Below the pieces are notes generated by a model. The model did no database searches. It was not told where the DNA came from and worked only from the letters and a program-made list of their open reading frames with translations. From Candidatus Defluviilinea gracilis (lineage in GTDB: Bacteria > Chloroflexota > Anaerolineae > Anaerolineales > Villigracilaceae), in the NCBI GenBank assembly GCA_016716235.1, contig JADJWS010000001.1, positions 2,046,001 through 2,110,000 on the forward strand: a stretch of 64,000 nt of DNA, written 5' to 3'. The translations under genes were made by a program, and so were the position numbers. Positions 7,583-15,340 of the stretch are shown piece by piece. The number at the start of each line of letters is the position of its first letter. Position 1 is the first letter of the stretch.

Positions 7583-9109
7583 CTATACAACTGGCACGCC
7601 GAGTCCGCTTGAGCGGACTTCCACGAATTGAGGCAAGGGCGCTTGTGCTGAGTTCGTCGAAGCATCAGCCCGACGGCCCAACCCCGCCTCCAAAACGATC
7701 CTCGGAATCACCTCATCCCACCCCACAGGCATCAAATGGATTCCGTGTATGCCCTGCTTCTCGTAGCCGCGTATTTTGCCAATGATCTCCAATGCGATCT
7801 GAATTCCCTCCTCTTGCGCATTGCCCGCTTGGTCTGCAACTTCGATGCGATGCAATACATCTTTGGGCAAATACACCCCAGGGACTTCCGCCAGTTTCTG
7901 TGCCATCTTCAAACTCTTGATCGGAGTGACTCCAGCCAGAATAAAAACTTTATCCAGCACGTCTCTTTTTGCCAATTCGTTCAGCCACCGTTCCATGCCG
8001 TTCACATCGAAGATCAGATTCGTTTGGAAGAACTGCGCACCTGCATTGACCTTCTTCTGCTCACGCAATGCCTGAAACTTGACGTTCGATGAAAACGGTG
8101 AGGCCGCCGCGCCTAAAAAGAACAGCGGCGGATTCTTGATCTCGCGCCCGTCGAGAAATTTCCCTTCGTCGCGCATTCGGCGCAAGACCCACAGCATTTG
8201 AATCGCATCCAGATCGTTGATCTGCATATTGTCACGCGGTGAAGGCGACATCTTCGCGCTGTCGCCTGTTACGCACAAGACATTTCGCACGCCCAACGCA
8301 GTCGCGCCGATGATTTCGCTTTGCACGCTTCCACGCGAGCGGTTGCGCGCAGACATTTGCAGGACAGGCTCGGCTCCCTGATTCATCGCCACTTGACTGC
8401 ACGCCCACGACGACATGCGCGGCGTCGCGCCTTGATTGTCTGTAAAATTCACCGCAGTAACCAGTGACTTCACCATCTCGATGTTGCGGATTAGTTTATC
8501 GGTCGAAGAGGAGAGGGGAGGCGTTATCTCGGCGGTGACGACAAAATCGCCTGCGACCAGCCGTCCCTGAAGAGAAGAAGCGTTTCCGTCGTACGCGGGC
8601 GCATGATACTCCGAATCGCCCTTCCACCATGCGGGCTGTCGCACAGGACGGAAAATCCCATCAACAGTTTGCGCGCGCGTTTCAACAGAAAGCAATCCTG
8701 TAAATATTTTTTTCGCGCCGATGTTCCATGCGTTTTTGAAAATTGCGCCCCACGAATCTTTCCCCACTTTTTCCCAATCGAGCGGCGGCAGAACTTCGAG
8801 CAACAAATCTTCGCGCCCCCATTCAAACGAGCGTTCGTAAATTTTGTACCAGATGCACGGGCGGCTTGGGTCAACGTAACACGTCTCCGATGTCGAGCCG
8901 CCGCACGGACCGTTTCGCAAACCTTTCGGGCATTCCATCGGGCAGATCAGCGCGGTTTCGGCGAGCAAACAATTTCCGCACATGCGGCACCCAAACAGCG
9001 GACCCTTCACGCTGTATTCGATCACGCGCAAGGCACGCTCACCGAACGTCTCTTTTTGGAATGGGGAATAGGCGGGTTGCCAGCGTCGTCCTGGAGTGAA
9101 GCCTGTCAT
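7583..9109 (-). CDS. MetV-MetF fusion: zinc-finger domain plus methylenetetrahydrofolate reductase
   Basis: A 508-residue two-domain protein. Residues 1-170 are a cysteine-rich domain (FGCRMCGNCLLAET, ICPMECPKGLRNGPCGGS) like MetV, the partner of MetF in the ferredoxin/NADH-type reductase of acetogens. Residues 180-480 are the MetF flavoprotein barrel (AEITPPLSS, NFTDNQGATPRMS, LCVTGDSAKMSP, YLPKDVLHRI). The enzyme interconverts methylene- and methyl-THF; here the two subunits are joined. The start follows a GAAGGAG Shine-Dalgarno. The last ~27 residues come from interspersed repeat DNA (7602-7664), so the native C-terminus has been replaced. The product would feed the AcsE-like methyltransferase downstream. 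Confidence 0.88.
   Translation of the reverse strand: MTGFTPGRRWQPAYSPFQKETFGERALRVIEYSVKGPLFGCRMCGNCLLAETALICPMECPKGLRNGPCGGSTSETCYVDPSRPCIWYKIYERSFEWGREDLLLEVLPPLDWEKVGKDSWGAIFKNAWNIGAKKIFTGLLSVETRAQTVDGIFRPVRQPAWWKGDSEYHAPAYDGNASSLQGRLVAGDFVVTAEITPPLSSSTDKLIRNIEMVKSLVTAVNFTDNQGATPRMSSWACSQVAMNQGAEPVLQMSARNRSRGSVQSEIIGATALGVRNVLCVTGDSAKMSPSPRDNMQINDLDAIQMLWVLRRMRDEGKFLDGREIKNPPLFFLGAAASPFSSNVKFQALREQKKVNAGAQFFQTNLIFDVNGMERWLNELAKRDVLDKVFILAGVTPIKSLKMAQKLAEVPGVYLPKDVLHRIEVADQAGNAQEEGIQIALEIIGKIRGYEKQGIHGIHLMPVGWDEVIPRIVLEAGLGRRADASTNSAQAPLPQFVEVRSSGLGVPVV
7602..7664. repeat. Repeat-derived 3' end of the MetV-MetF gene
   Basis: Contains the palindrome AGTCCGCTTGAGCGGACT and the block TTGTGCTGAGTTCGTCGAAG, an interspersed repeat that is common between genes in many bacteria. 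It is translated as ASTNSAQAPLPQFVEV and beyond at the C-terminus. Confidence 0.65.
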
Positions 9110-9123
9110 TCGCGCTCCTTCGG

Positions 9124-9129
9124 ATTATA
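9124..9129 (-). promoter_or_regulatory. TATAAT -10 box upstream of the MetV-MetF gene
   Basis: On the minus strand TATAAT lies 14 bp before the start codon, in an A/T-rich stretch (TATATATAATG) and ahead of the Shine-Dalgarno. No clear -35 was found. Confidence 0.4.
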
Positions 9130-9210
9130 CATTATATATAATTTTCGACTGGCTGGATTGTACTCCCGACTCGCGAAAAACTGGAAGAGGCAAATTGTTA
9201 CGAGTAAAGA

Positions 9211-9257
9211 CCAAAACACAAGCCGCGCTATGTAATTGGAAAATAGCGCGGCTTGTG
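9211..9257 (-). terminator. Intrinsic terminator of the GT4 gene
   Basis: A perfect 15-bp stem, CACAAGCCGCGCTAT paired with ATAGCGCGGCTTGTG, is followed on the minus strand by TTTTGG. It lies 78 bp after the stop of the minus-strand glycosyltransferase. Confidence 0.85.
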
Positions 9258-9334
9258 CAATGTGACCACTGAGCAGTTCAGAGATAAGAGCTTACTTTCT
9301 TTTGATCGTCAGGCAAGCGCATAACGTCGACGGG

Positions 9335-10522
9335 TTAATTGCCAATTACTCCTCTATAAAAACCCTCTGCCCTCCGCATAGTATTCCCGTATTCCGCCCG
9401 CGTGGAAATGATCTCGCGATTCAAACTTGCGGACTTTTCGCGCAAGGCTTTGTTTTCGATGGCTTCGATCAGCGCCGATGCAATGGATTGCGGATCATTA
9501 GAGTCGCATAGCAACCCGTTTTCATTCGGCGTGATCCATTCGCGGATGGATTCGAGATCGCCAGCGACGGGGAAGCATCCGCATGCCATGCCTTCGAGCA
9601 GGGTGTTCGGCGTGCCGTCGTGAATGGAGGGTGAGACCAGTATCGGCGCGCGGCGATACACATCGGCGATTTGGTTTGATGGTATCAGACCGAGCAGTCT
9701 CACTGAGTTCTCGATTCCCAATTCTCTCATCCTCCGAATTGCTTCTTCTTCTCCCGCCATACCGGTGCAAATAAATTTCGCGTTTGGGTGTGTTGCCAGT
9801 ACAAGAGGGATAGCCCTGAAGAACATGTCGTTCCGCACGTAAGGACGAAACCCGCGCGGGTTCAGGATGATTGGTTCTTCGACGGGTTTCACTGGTGGAT
9901 AAAACAGATCTGTGTGGATACCGCCGTTGCCTGGCGCGACAAACGTAGATTTCGATGAATCGAAACGCCATTTGACCGCCAGCCGAATATCACGGTGACA
10001 ATCGGAATGAATTGCGTCTGCGCGTTGCATTGTGCGGCGCGTGTAATAGCGCATGAGCGGGGAGGAGGGCCCGTGCAAGGTGAAATCGTTGCCCCAGGTG
10101 GAGACGATTAACCTGTGATCTTGATGCGCTCCGCGAAGATCATGCGGGACTCCTCGGCCGCCGATTGCATATGCGGCAACCATCCCCTCATAGGGAATAC
10201 GCATGGCGTGGATGAGATCGGGTCGCGCCTCGTCTATGAACGCGCGGAGCTGTTTTGCCGCGCGACGAATCGTCAGCGGACCGAGCCATTGCCGAATGAC
10301 TGTGCGCAAGCCCAAGGTCCGGGCTGAGGCGGCGCCGGGGCGCTGAGTCGCTTTCTTGAGCCCGCTAAAGGCGACGGGGATGGTCTCCATCCGCTTGATG
10401 GGCAAATCCAACGTTGCGGGAAATGTGGAGGCGATATAAACCTCATCGCCGCGCTCGACGAAATGGCGAATCCAATTCAGCGCAATGGGCGAGCGCGCGT
10501 CTACCACGAAGAGGATTTTCAT
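9335..10522 (-). CDS. Glycosyltransferase family 4
   Basis: A 395-residue GT-B glycosyltransferase with an N-terminal domain beginning MKILFVVDARSPIALNWIRH and a C-terminal GT1/4 domain (PNTLLEGMACGCFPVAGDLESIREWI) holding the EGMACG donor-site motif. The position of ISTWGNDFTLHG fits the acceptor side of the cleft. It probably adds a hexose to a cell-surface glycan. The start at 10522 has no Shine-Dalgarno, but TATAAT lies 6 bp upstream, so the mRNA is likely leaderless. It is divergent from a response regulator, with interlocked promoters. Confidence 0.9.
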   Translation of the reverse strand: MKILFVVDARSPIALNWIRHFVERGDEVYIASTFPATLDLPIKRMETIPVAFSGLKKATQRPGAASARTLGLRTVIRQWLGPLTIRRAAKQLRAFIDEARPDLIHAMRIPYEGMVAAYAIGGRGVPHDLRGAHQDHRLIVSTWGNDFTLHGPSSPLMRYYTRRTMQRADAIHSDCHRDIRLAVKWRFDSSKSTFVAPGNGGIHTDLFYPPVKPVEEPIILNPRGFRPYVRNDMFFRAIPLVLATHPNAKFICTGMAGEEEAIRRMRELGIENSVRLLGLIPSNQIADVYRRAPILVSPSIHDGTPNTLLEGMACGCFPVAGDLESIREWITPNENGLLCDSNDPQSIASALIEAIENKALREKSASLNREIISTRAEYGNTMRRAEGFYRGVIGN

Positions 10523-10528
10523 GTTTGC

Positions 10529-10569
10529 GATTATACGTCATTGCCCGAAGCGGCAAGACGGGGTATATT
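10529..10569. promoter_or_regulatory. Interlocked divergent promoters for GT4 and the response regulator
   Basis: Plus strand: TTGCCC (10541-10546), 17-bp spacer, TATATT (10564-10569), 8 bp before ATG 10578. Minus strand: TTGCCG (10556-10551), 16-bp spacer, TATAAT (10534-10529), 6 bp before the GT4 start. The two -35 boxes lie inside each other's spacer and form the inverted pair TTGCCCGAAGCGGCAA. Both starts look leaderless. The two promoters should compete for polymerase. Confidence 0.65.
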
Positions 10570-10577
10570 TGCCGGGC

Positions 10578-10985
10578 ATGGACAAAAAGAAGATTTTGGT
10601 CGTCGAAGACAACATGGATAATTACGAACTCATCCGCGTGATTCTGGAGCACGGCGGCTATGACGCTTTTCAGGCTGTGACCGGGCGCGATGGCGTGGAC
10701 GCGGCGCGATTGCAAAAGCCCGACTTGATCCTGATGGATTTGAGCCTGCCCGAGATGGACGGTTGGAACGCGGCGGAACGAATCAAGGCGGACCCTGCCA
10801 CACAAGATATTCCCATTTACGCGCTCACCGCGCACACCCTGCCGCGCGATCGTTTCCGCGCCATGCAGGCGGGTTGCGACGGCTACTTTACGAAGCCTTT
10901 GAATGTGGAAGGCTTTTTGGCTGAAGTGCGCAATGTGTTGGGGAAAAAGAAGAATAAACGCCGTCCGAGGAAATTGATCTTTTAA
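10578..10985 (+). CDS. Single-domain response regulator (CheY/DivK-like)
   Basis: A 135-residue stand-alone receiver domain. The phosphorylation site is in LILMDLSLPEMDG; the metal-binding acids are in VVEDN; the conserved Thr and Lys are in YALTAHT and YFTKPLN. There is no output domain, only a basic tail (KKKNKRRPRK), so it would act by binding a partner or passing phosphate in a relay. The frame extends 31 codons upstream into the divergent gene, but ATG 10578 begins the first strand and lies 8 bp from a -10 box. No kinase gene is adjacent. Confidence 0.92.
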   Translation: MDKKKILVVEDNMDNYELIRVILEHGGYDAFQAVTGRDGVDAARLQKPDLILMDLSLPEMDGWNAAERIKADPATQDIPIYALTAHTLPRDRFRAMQAGCDGYFTKPLNVEGFLAEVRNVLGKKKNKRRPRKLIF

Positions 10986-10991
10986 AAGTTA

Positions 10992-11073
10992 GGACTTACG
11001 CAGTTGAACCTGTTGCGCCGTAGTTGCACTGCGGCGGCGGCAGTACAACTGCCCGCCAACTGCGTAAGTCCTG
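10992..11073. repeat. 82-bp palindromic element, copy 1
   Basis: Perfect 16-bp terminal inverted repeats (AGGACTTACGCAGTTG and its complement) enclose a GC-rich centre that can form inner hairpins. The reverse complement of the whole element is about 90% identical to 62192-62268, with one GCC unit more. It lies between the response regulator and ugd. Confidence 0.92.
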
Positions 11074-11194
11074 AAAAGTAACAAATCGGGCGGTTTCGGG
11101 TCATGGATGGGATTGTAAAAGTTCGCCGCCCAAAACCGTGTTGTTTGAAAGCCAAACAACCATTTCGAAATCAATTCAAACCAAGAGGTAAACC

Positions 11195-12514
11195 ATGAAA
11201 CAAATTTGTGTCGTCGGCGTTGGCTATGTGGGGCTGGTCACCGGAGCCTGTTTCGCCGACCTGGGCAACCGCGTGATCGCGTTGGATGTGGACGCGAAAC
11301 GCATCGAGAATCTCAACAAGGGCATCATGCCGATCTACGAACCCGGGCTGGAGGAACTCGTCAAGCGCAACGTGAAGGCGGGACGTTTGACCTTCACCAC
11401 CTCGTATGCCGATGCGTTGAAAGGCGCGGAGTTTGCCTTCATCGCCGTCGGGACTCCTGAAGGCGTGGATGGCGCGGCGGATTTGCAATATGTAGAAGTC
11501 GCCGCTCGTTCGCTTGCCCAACACATGACTGCCCCGCTGATCGTGATCAACAAATCCACGGTTCCCATCGGGACGGGGGACTGGGTCGCCGATATTGTGA
11601 AATCTGCCCAGCCCAAGCCGATCGACTTTGCCGTGGTGTCTTGCCCCGAGTTTCTACGCGAGGGTTCAGCCATCGCCGACTTTATGGCGCCGCACCGCAA
11701 CGTGATCGGCTCGCTCGATAAAGACGCCGCGAATAAAGTGGCGCAGTTGCATTTGCCGTTGCGCGCCCCTATCGTCATCACCGACTTGCGCACCGCGGAA
11801 ATGATCAAATACGCCAGCAACGCTTTCCTCGCCGCGAAGATTTCTTTCATCAATGAACTCGCGGACGTGTGTGAAGCCTACGGCGCCGATGTAAAAGAAG
11901 TGGCGGCTGGCATGGGGTACGATGCTCGCATCGGGCGTTACTTCCTCGACGCCGGTCTGGGTTGGGGCGGTTCGTGCTTCCCCAAAGATGTGCAAGCGCT
12001 CGCGTTCATGGCGAAGCAAAAAGGACTCAACCCGCGCATCCTCAACGATGTGGTGGATGTCAACTACGATCGTCGGCGCGATGTGCCCAAACAAGTGGAA
12101 AAATTACTGGGGGGCAACCTGAAAGGCAAAACCGTAGGCATGCTCGGTTTAGCGTTCAAAGAAAACACGGACGATATGCGCGACGCGCCGTCTGTGGATA
12201 TTTCCAATGAACTGATCGCCGCGGGAGCGAAAGTCCGCGCGTATGACCCGGTGGCGCGCGAATCCGCCGCGCCGCACATGCCCGCTGTCGAAATTGTTTC
12301 CGATGTGTACGAAATGGCGAAGGGATGCGACGCGCTCGTTGTCGTCACGCCGTGGAATGAATTCAAACAACTCGATCTAGAGAAAGTCAAAAGCCTGCTC
12401 AAATCGCCGGTGATTTACGATGGGCGCAATATCTACGATCCTGCCCGCATGCACGAGATGGGTTTTACCTACCGCGCCATCGGTCGCCCATTCAACAACA
12501 ACGGACGCGCATGA
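11195..12514 (+). CDS. ugd: UDP-glucose 6-dehydrogenase
   Basis: A 439-residue UDP-glucose/GDP-mannose dehydrogenase that oxidises UDP-glucose to UDP-glucuronate with two NAD+. The three family domains are present: the N-terminal NAD domain (VVGVGYVGLVTGACFADLG), the central helix domain with catalytic Cys261 in GWGGSCFPKDV, and the C-terminal UDP-binding domain (GLAFKENTDDMRDAPS). Lys in AEMIKYASNAFLA is the usual active-site lysine. The start is preceded by AAGAGGT at good spacing. UDP-glucuronate would serve the exopolysaccharide genes on both sides and could give the substrate for the heparinase-like lyase. Confidence 0.96.
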   Translation: MKQICVVGVGYVGLVTGACFADLGNRVIALDVDAKRIENLNKGIMPIYEPGLEELVKRNVKAGRLTFTTSYADALKGAEFAFIAVGTPEGVDGAADLQYVEVAARSLAQHMTAPLIVINKSTVPIGTGDWVADIVKSAQPKPIDFAVVSCPEFLREGSAIADFMAPHRNVIGSLDKDAANKVAQLHLPLRAPIVITDLRTAEMIKYASNAFLAAKISFINELADVCEAYGADVKEVAAGMGYDARIGRYFLDAGLGWGGSCFPKDVQALAFMAKQKGLNPRILNDVVDVNYDRRRDVPKQVEKLLGGNLKGKTVGMLGLAFKENTDDMRDAPSVDISNELIAAGAKVRAYDPVARESAAPHMPAVEIVSDVYEMAKGCDALVVVTPWNEFKQLDLEKVKSLLKSPVIYDGRNIYDPARMHEMGFTYRAIGRPFNNNGRA

Positions 12515-12660
12515 TCCATTCATTGCGAAAGCGTAGTGACGGCTTTATTCGCTTTTTAGCATAACGACTGAAGTCGTTACTACGTTTCTTGATCAAAGAT
12601 ATTCGTCGGGTAGTCGGGTACAATATGCCCCGCTACCCGACTTTGTTCTTAACTACAAGA
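12515..12660. other. Intergenic region with two small palindromes
   Basis: Between ugd and the tandem tract. AACGACTGAAGTCGTT around 12563-12578 is a small palindrome of the type also seen at 39485-39500 (CCGACTTAAGTCGG). GTCGGGTA at 12613-12620 is repeated in inverted form as TACCCGAC at 12634-12641 and is followed by TTTGTTCTT, a possible terminator for ugd. TACAAT at 12619-12624 resembles a -10 box but has no matching -35. Confidence 0.5.
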
Positions 12661-12851
<191 letters not shown>

Positions 12852-12852
12852 C

Positions 12853-13764
12853 ATGCCAAACACTCCTCCCGTCTGTGATTATGAAGGCTCCGACTACCAA
12901 TCCTCCTTTTGGGATAAGGGCGGACGCGAATACGAAGACCGCGCGGAAGCCATTGCCCTCAAGCGACTCCTCCCTCCACGCGGACGCCTCCTCCTCGAAC
13001 TTGGGGCTGGCGCGGGCCGCAACACGCCGCGCTATCTCGGCTTCGACCGCGTTGTGCTCCTCGATTATTCGCGCACTCAACTAGAGCAGGCGCAACAGCG
13101 GCTCGGCAACTCGGACAAATACATTTACGTCGCGGCGGATGTGTATCGCCTCCCGTTCGTGGATGGCTTGTTCGACGCGGCGACCATGATCCGCGTTTTG
13201 CATCACATGGCGGACGCGCCGAAGGCGTTGGGTCAGGTGAGGAATGTATTGGGCGCAAACGGTGTTTTCATTTTGGAATTTGCGAATAAACATAATTTGA
13301 AAGCCATTTTGCGGTATTGGCTTGGCAGGCAAACATGGAATCCGTTCACGCTGGAGCCTGTTGAGTTCGTGAAATTGAATTTCGATTTTCATCCGCAGGC
13401 AATTCGTCAATGGTTGACCGGGTTGGGTTTTGCCATCGAGAAGATGCTGACCCTTTCTCACTTCCGTATGGGTGTGTTGAAGCGAATCATTCCCGCGAGC
13501 ATCCTGGTCTTTTTCGATTCAATTCTGCAATGGACAGGCGCGTGGATTCAAATGACGCCTTCGGTGTTTGTGAAGGCTCAATTGAAGACTGGAGATTTGA
13601 GATTGGCTGATCTGCCAAGCGATGTGAGATACTACTTCAAATGCCCCAGTTGCGGACATCACCCGCTTGTGGATAAGAAAGAATATCTCGAATGTGGAAA
13701 CTGCAATAAGAAATGGGGAGTGAAAGATGAGATTTACGATTTTAGAGAGTCGCTCAGTGTATAA
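12853..13764 (+). CDS. SAM-dependent methyltransferase with C-terminal zinc ribbon
   Basis: A 303-residue class I methyltransferase. Motif I is LLELGAGAGRNT (residues ~49-60), followed by VVLLDYSRTQL and DGLFDAATMIRVLHHMADAP, as in UbiE/methyltransferase type 11 proteins. Residues ~262-290 form a four-cysteine ribbon (CPSCGHH, ECGNCNKKW), like Trm112-type domains that often end methyltransferases of glycan clusters. The substrate is unknown. The start has no Shine-Dalgarno and follows a 191-bp tetranucleotide tract, so expression may vary with tract length. Codons near residues 237-247 (LKTGDLRLADL) have tandem-repeat character. Confidence 0.88.
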   Translation: MPNTPPVCDYEGSDYQSSFWDKGGREYEDRAEAIALKRLLPPRGRLLLELGAGAGRNTPRYLGFDRVVLLDYSRTQLEQAQQRLGNSDKYIYVAADVYRLPFVDGLFDAATMIRVLHHMADAPKALGQVRNVLGANGVFILEFANKHNLKAILRYWLGRQTWNPFTLEPVEFVKLNFDFHPQAIRQWLTGLGFAIEKMLTLSHFRMGVLKRIIPASILVFFDSILQWTGAWIQMTPSVFVKAQLKTGDLRLADLPSDVRYYFKCPSCGHHPLVDKKEYLECGNCNKKWGVKDEIYDFRESLSV

Positions 13765-13793
13765 CGCGAGATGGCAGGCGCAGCGCCAAAACA

Positions 13794-13826
13794 AACGCGC
13801 TCCGTTCGTTGTGAACGGAGCGCGTT
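13794..13826. terminator. Strong hairpin after the methyltransferase gene
   Basis: A perfect 14-bp stem, AACGCGCTCCGTTC paired with GAACGGAGCGCGTT, with a 5-bp loop, followed by GGTTTCC. The T run is short, so termination may be partial. It lies 30 bp after the stop. Confidence 0.65.
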
Positions 13827-13909
13827 GGTTTCCAGTACCGTGAAGGGAAGGCGACAGCGCGACTGACGTAGCGCAAACCGCGCCAAGAACCTGTTTTCGT
13901 GACCTGCTG

Positions 13910-14884
13910 TTACGATTGACTTGTGGACGCTTCCAGTTTTTCCATGCGCCGCGAGCGGATCAACGAAGCCACAATGGAAGTTGTGAGGATGGTTGCGATC
14001 ACCCCGAGGGAGAGACCGATGGGGATCTTGTAAAAGTCCACGATGAGCATTTTGGCGCCGACGAAGACCAGCACAACCGAAAGCCCAAGCTTGAGGTAGT
14101 AGAATTTGTCCACGACGCCCGCAAGCAGAAAGTAGAGCGACCGCAGTCCGAGGATGGCGAACACGTTCGAGGTATATACGATGAAGGCGTTGTCGGTCAC
14201 CGCAAAGATGGCGGGGATGGAGTCTACGGCGAAGATCAAGTCTGTGCTTTCGACGACTAATAGCACAATGAAAAGCGGCGTTGCGAAGAGTTTTCCCGCG
14301 CGGCGGATGAAAAATTTATCGCCTTCGTAAGCGTCGGCAACAGGGAATATCCGTCGGAAGAGTTTGATCACAAAATTCTGATCCGGGATCAATTCGGTTT
14401 CCTTGTGCGATGCCATGCGGAAGCCGGTGTAGATGAGAAACGCGCCGAATACGTAGATGATCCAATGGAATTCATGAAGCAGAGCCGCGCCGATGGCAAT
14501 TAACGTGCCGCGCATAATGAGCGCGCCGATGATGCCCCAGAAGAGAACGCGGTGCTGGTACGCGGCGGGGACTGCAAAAAAGGAAAATAACACCACAAAC
14601 ACAAAGATGTTATCAACACTGAGGGATTTTTCGATCAGATACCCCGCGAGGAAAGCCAACGCGGCTTCGCTGTTTGTGTACGAGCTGGTGGGTGAAATCG
14701 TTTGCCAAAAGAAATAGATCCCCAGGTTGAACAATAGCGACAGGCTGATCCACACGACGCTCCAGATCGCCGCTTCTTTGACCGAGACCGCATGTGATTT
14801 CCTGTGAAAGATCCCCAAGTCGATGGCGAGCAACGCCAAGACGAAGAGATTAAACCCGACCCAGAGCCATATCGTTCCGTCCAT
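13910..14884 (-). CDS. TerC/Alx family membrane protein, putative manganese exporter
   Basis: A 324-residue protein of eight or nine membrane helices matching the TerC family (FNLFVLALLAIDLG, EKSLSVDNIFVFVVLFSFF, VESTDLIFAVDSIPAIFAVT, FAILGLRSLYFLL). The acidic residues in LSVDN and ESTD are the conserved metal-site candidates. Related Alx and MntP-like proteins export Mn2+. The open frame extends 83 codons further upstream, but that is the riboswitch leader; ATG 14884 has an AGGAG Shine-Dalgarno and starts the first helix. The manganese riboswitch ahead of it supports a role in manganese homeostasis. Confidence 0.92.
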   Translation of the reverse strand: MDGTIWLWVGFNLFVLALLAIDLGIFHRKSHAVSVKEAAIWSVVWISLSLLFNLGIYFFWQTISPTSSYTNSEAALAFLAGYLIEKSLSVDNIFVFVVLFSFFAVPAAYQHRVLFWGIIGALIMRGTLIAIGAALLHEFHWIIYVFGAFLIYTGFRMASHKETELIPDQNFVIKLFRRIFPVADAYEGDKFFIRRAGKLFATPLFIVLLVVESTDLIFAVDSIPAIFAVTDNAFIVYTSNVFAILGLRSLYFLLAGVVDKFYYLKLGLSVVLVFVGAKMLIVDFYKIPIGLSLGVIATILTTSIVASLIRSRRMEKLEASTSQS

Positions 14885-14912
14885 TGTGCATTCTCCTGAT
14901 AGCCGACCGTGG

Positions 14913-14959
14913 AAAACAAAAAGCGAGACTCCACAGTCTTGAATGTGGATAGTCTCGCC
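14913..14959 (-). terminator. Riboswitch-controlled intrinsic terminator
   Basis: On the minus strand GCGAGACT and AGTCTCGC, with an inner CCACA/TGTGG extension, form a long stem followed by TTTTTGTTTT. The left arm overlaps the conserved GGCGAGAC that ends the riboswitch, so aptamer and terminator should be mutually exclusive. It lies about 30 nt before the terC start. Confidence 0.88.
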
Positions 14960-15098
14960 AGTAGTGCGGATTCTGCACGTACGGCTGGCCGGGAACGTTC
15001 GTTCCGTCTTGACGACCAGCCGATGACGTTTATGGGTTGAGTCTGGCGGCAATGTTTCCGCTCGGATCAAACCAGCGTCATGGCTACTCCCTAACTTG
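14950..15098 (-). ncRNA. yybP-ykoY manganese riboswitch upstream of terC
   Basis: The minus-strand leader begins with GGGAGTAGCC, has a long variable GC-rich middle, and ends with GGCGAGAC, which are the two most conserved blocks of the yybP-ykoY aptamer. This class senses Mn2+ and turns on exporters of the TerC/Alx, MntP and P-type ATPase families. Known family behaviour and the overlapping terminator suggest an ON switch acting by anti-termination. I could not score a covariance model. Confidence 0.85.
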
Positions 15099-15104
15099 CG
15101 CCCG

Positions 15105-15137
15105 ATTGTATTGTATTTCTGTGATGAATTCAATCAA
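15105..15137 (-). promoter_or_regulatory. Promoter of the riboswitch-terC transcript
   Basis: Minus strand TTGATT (15137-15132), 16-bp spacer, TACAAT (15115-15110). A second register, TTGAAT with a 17-bp spacer and TACAAT (15110-15105), is also possible. Either puts the transcription start at the first bases of the aptamer. Confidence 0.65.
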
Positions 15138-15340
15138 AAAATAAACAAACTCTCATTTTCGGCTTTGCAATTTTTTTATGTTTGGCTGGAAAGCGTGTTT
15201 TTTTTCGGTATAATCCCGATATCCATGCGCGCCGGCGAATCAAAAATGAAATAGGAGTATGTCGATCACAACGTCTGCGTAAGTTGTGAAGCGCCATCGG
15301 ACTGTACCGTTCTGCAAATTATCGATCACGCGGAGTTGCC
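15138..15340. other. Leader region of the GT39 operon
   Basis: TATAAT at 15209-15214 on the plus strand follows a T8 run and is the best -10 candidate, though no good -35 is present. Downstream, AGGAGT precedes a seven-codon ORF at 15259-15282 (MSITTSA) that could be a leader peptide or chance. CGGAG before 15341 is the Shine-Dalgarno of the GT39 gene. Confidence 0.4.

Noticed and set aside
14885..15133. N-terminal extension of TerC by 83 codons.
   Set aside because: This DNA is the riboswitch leader with a terminator. The ATG at 14884 has an AGGAG sequence and starts the first helix.
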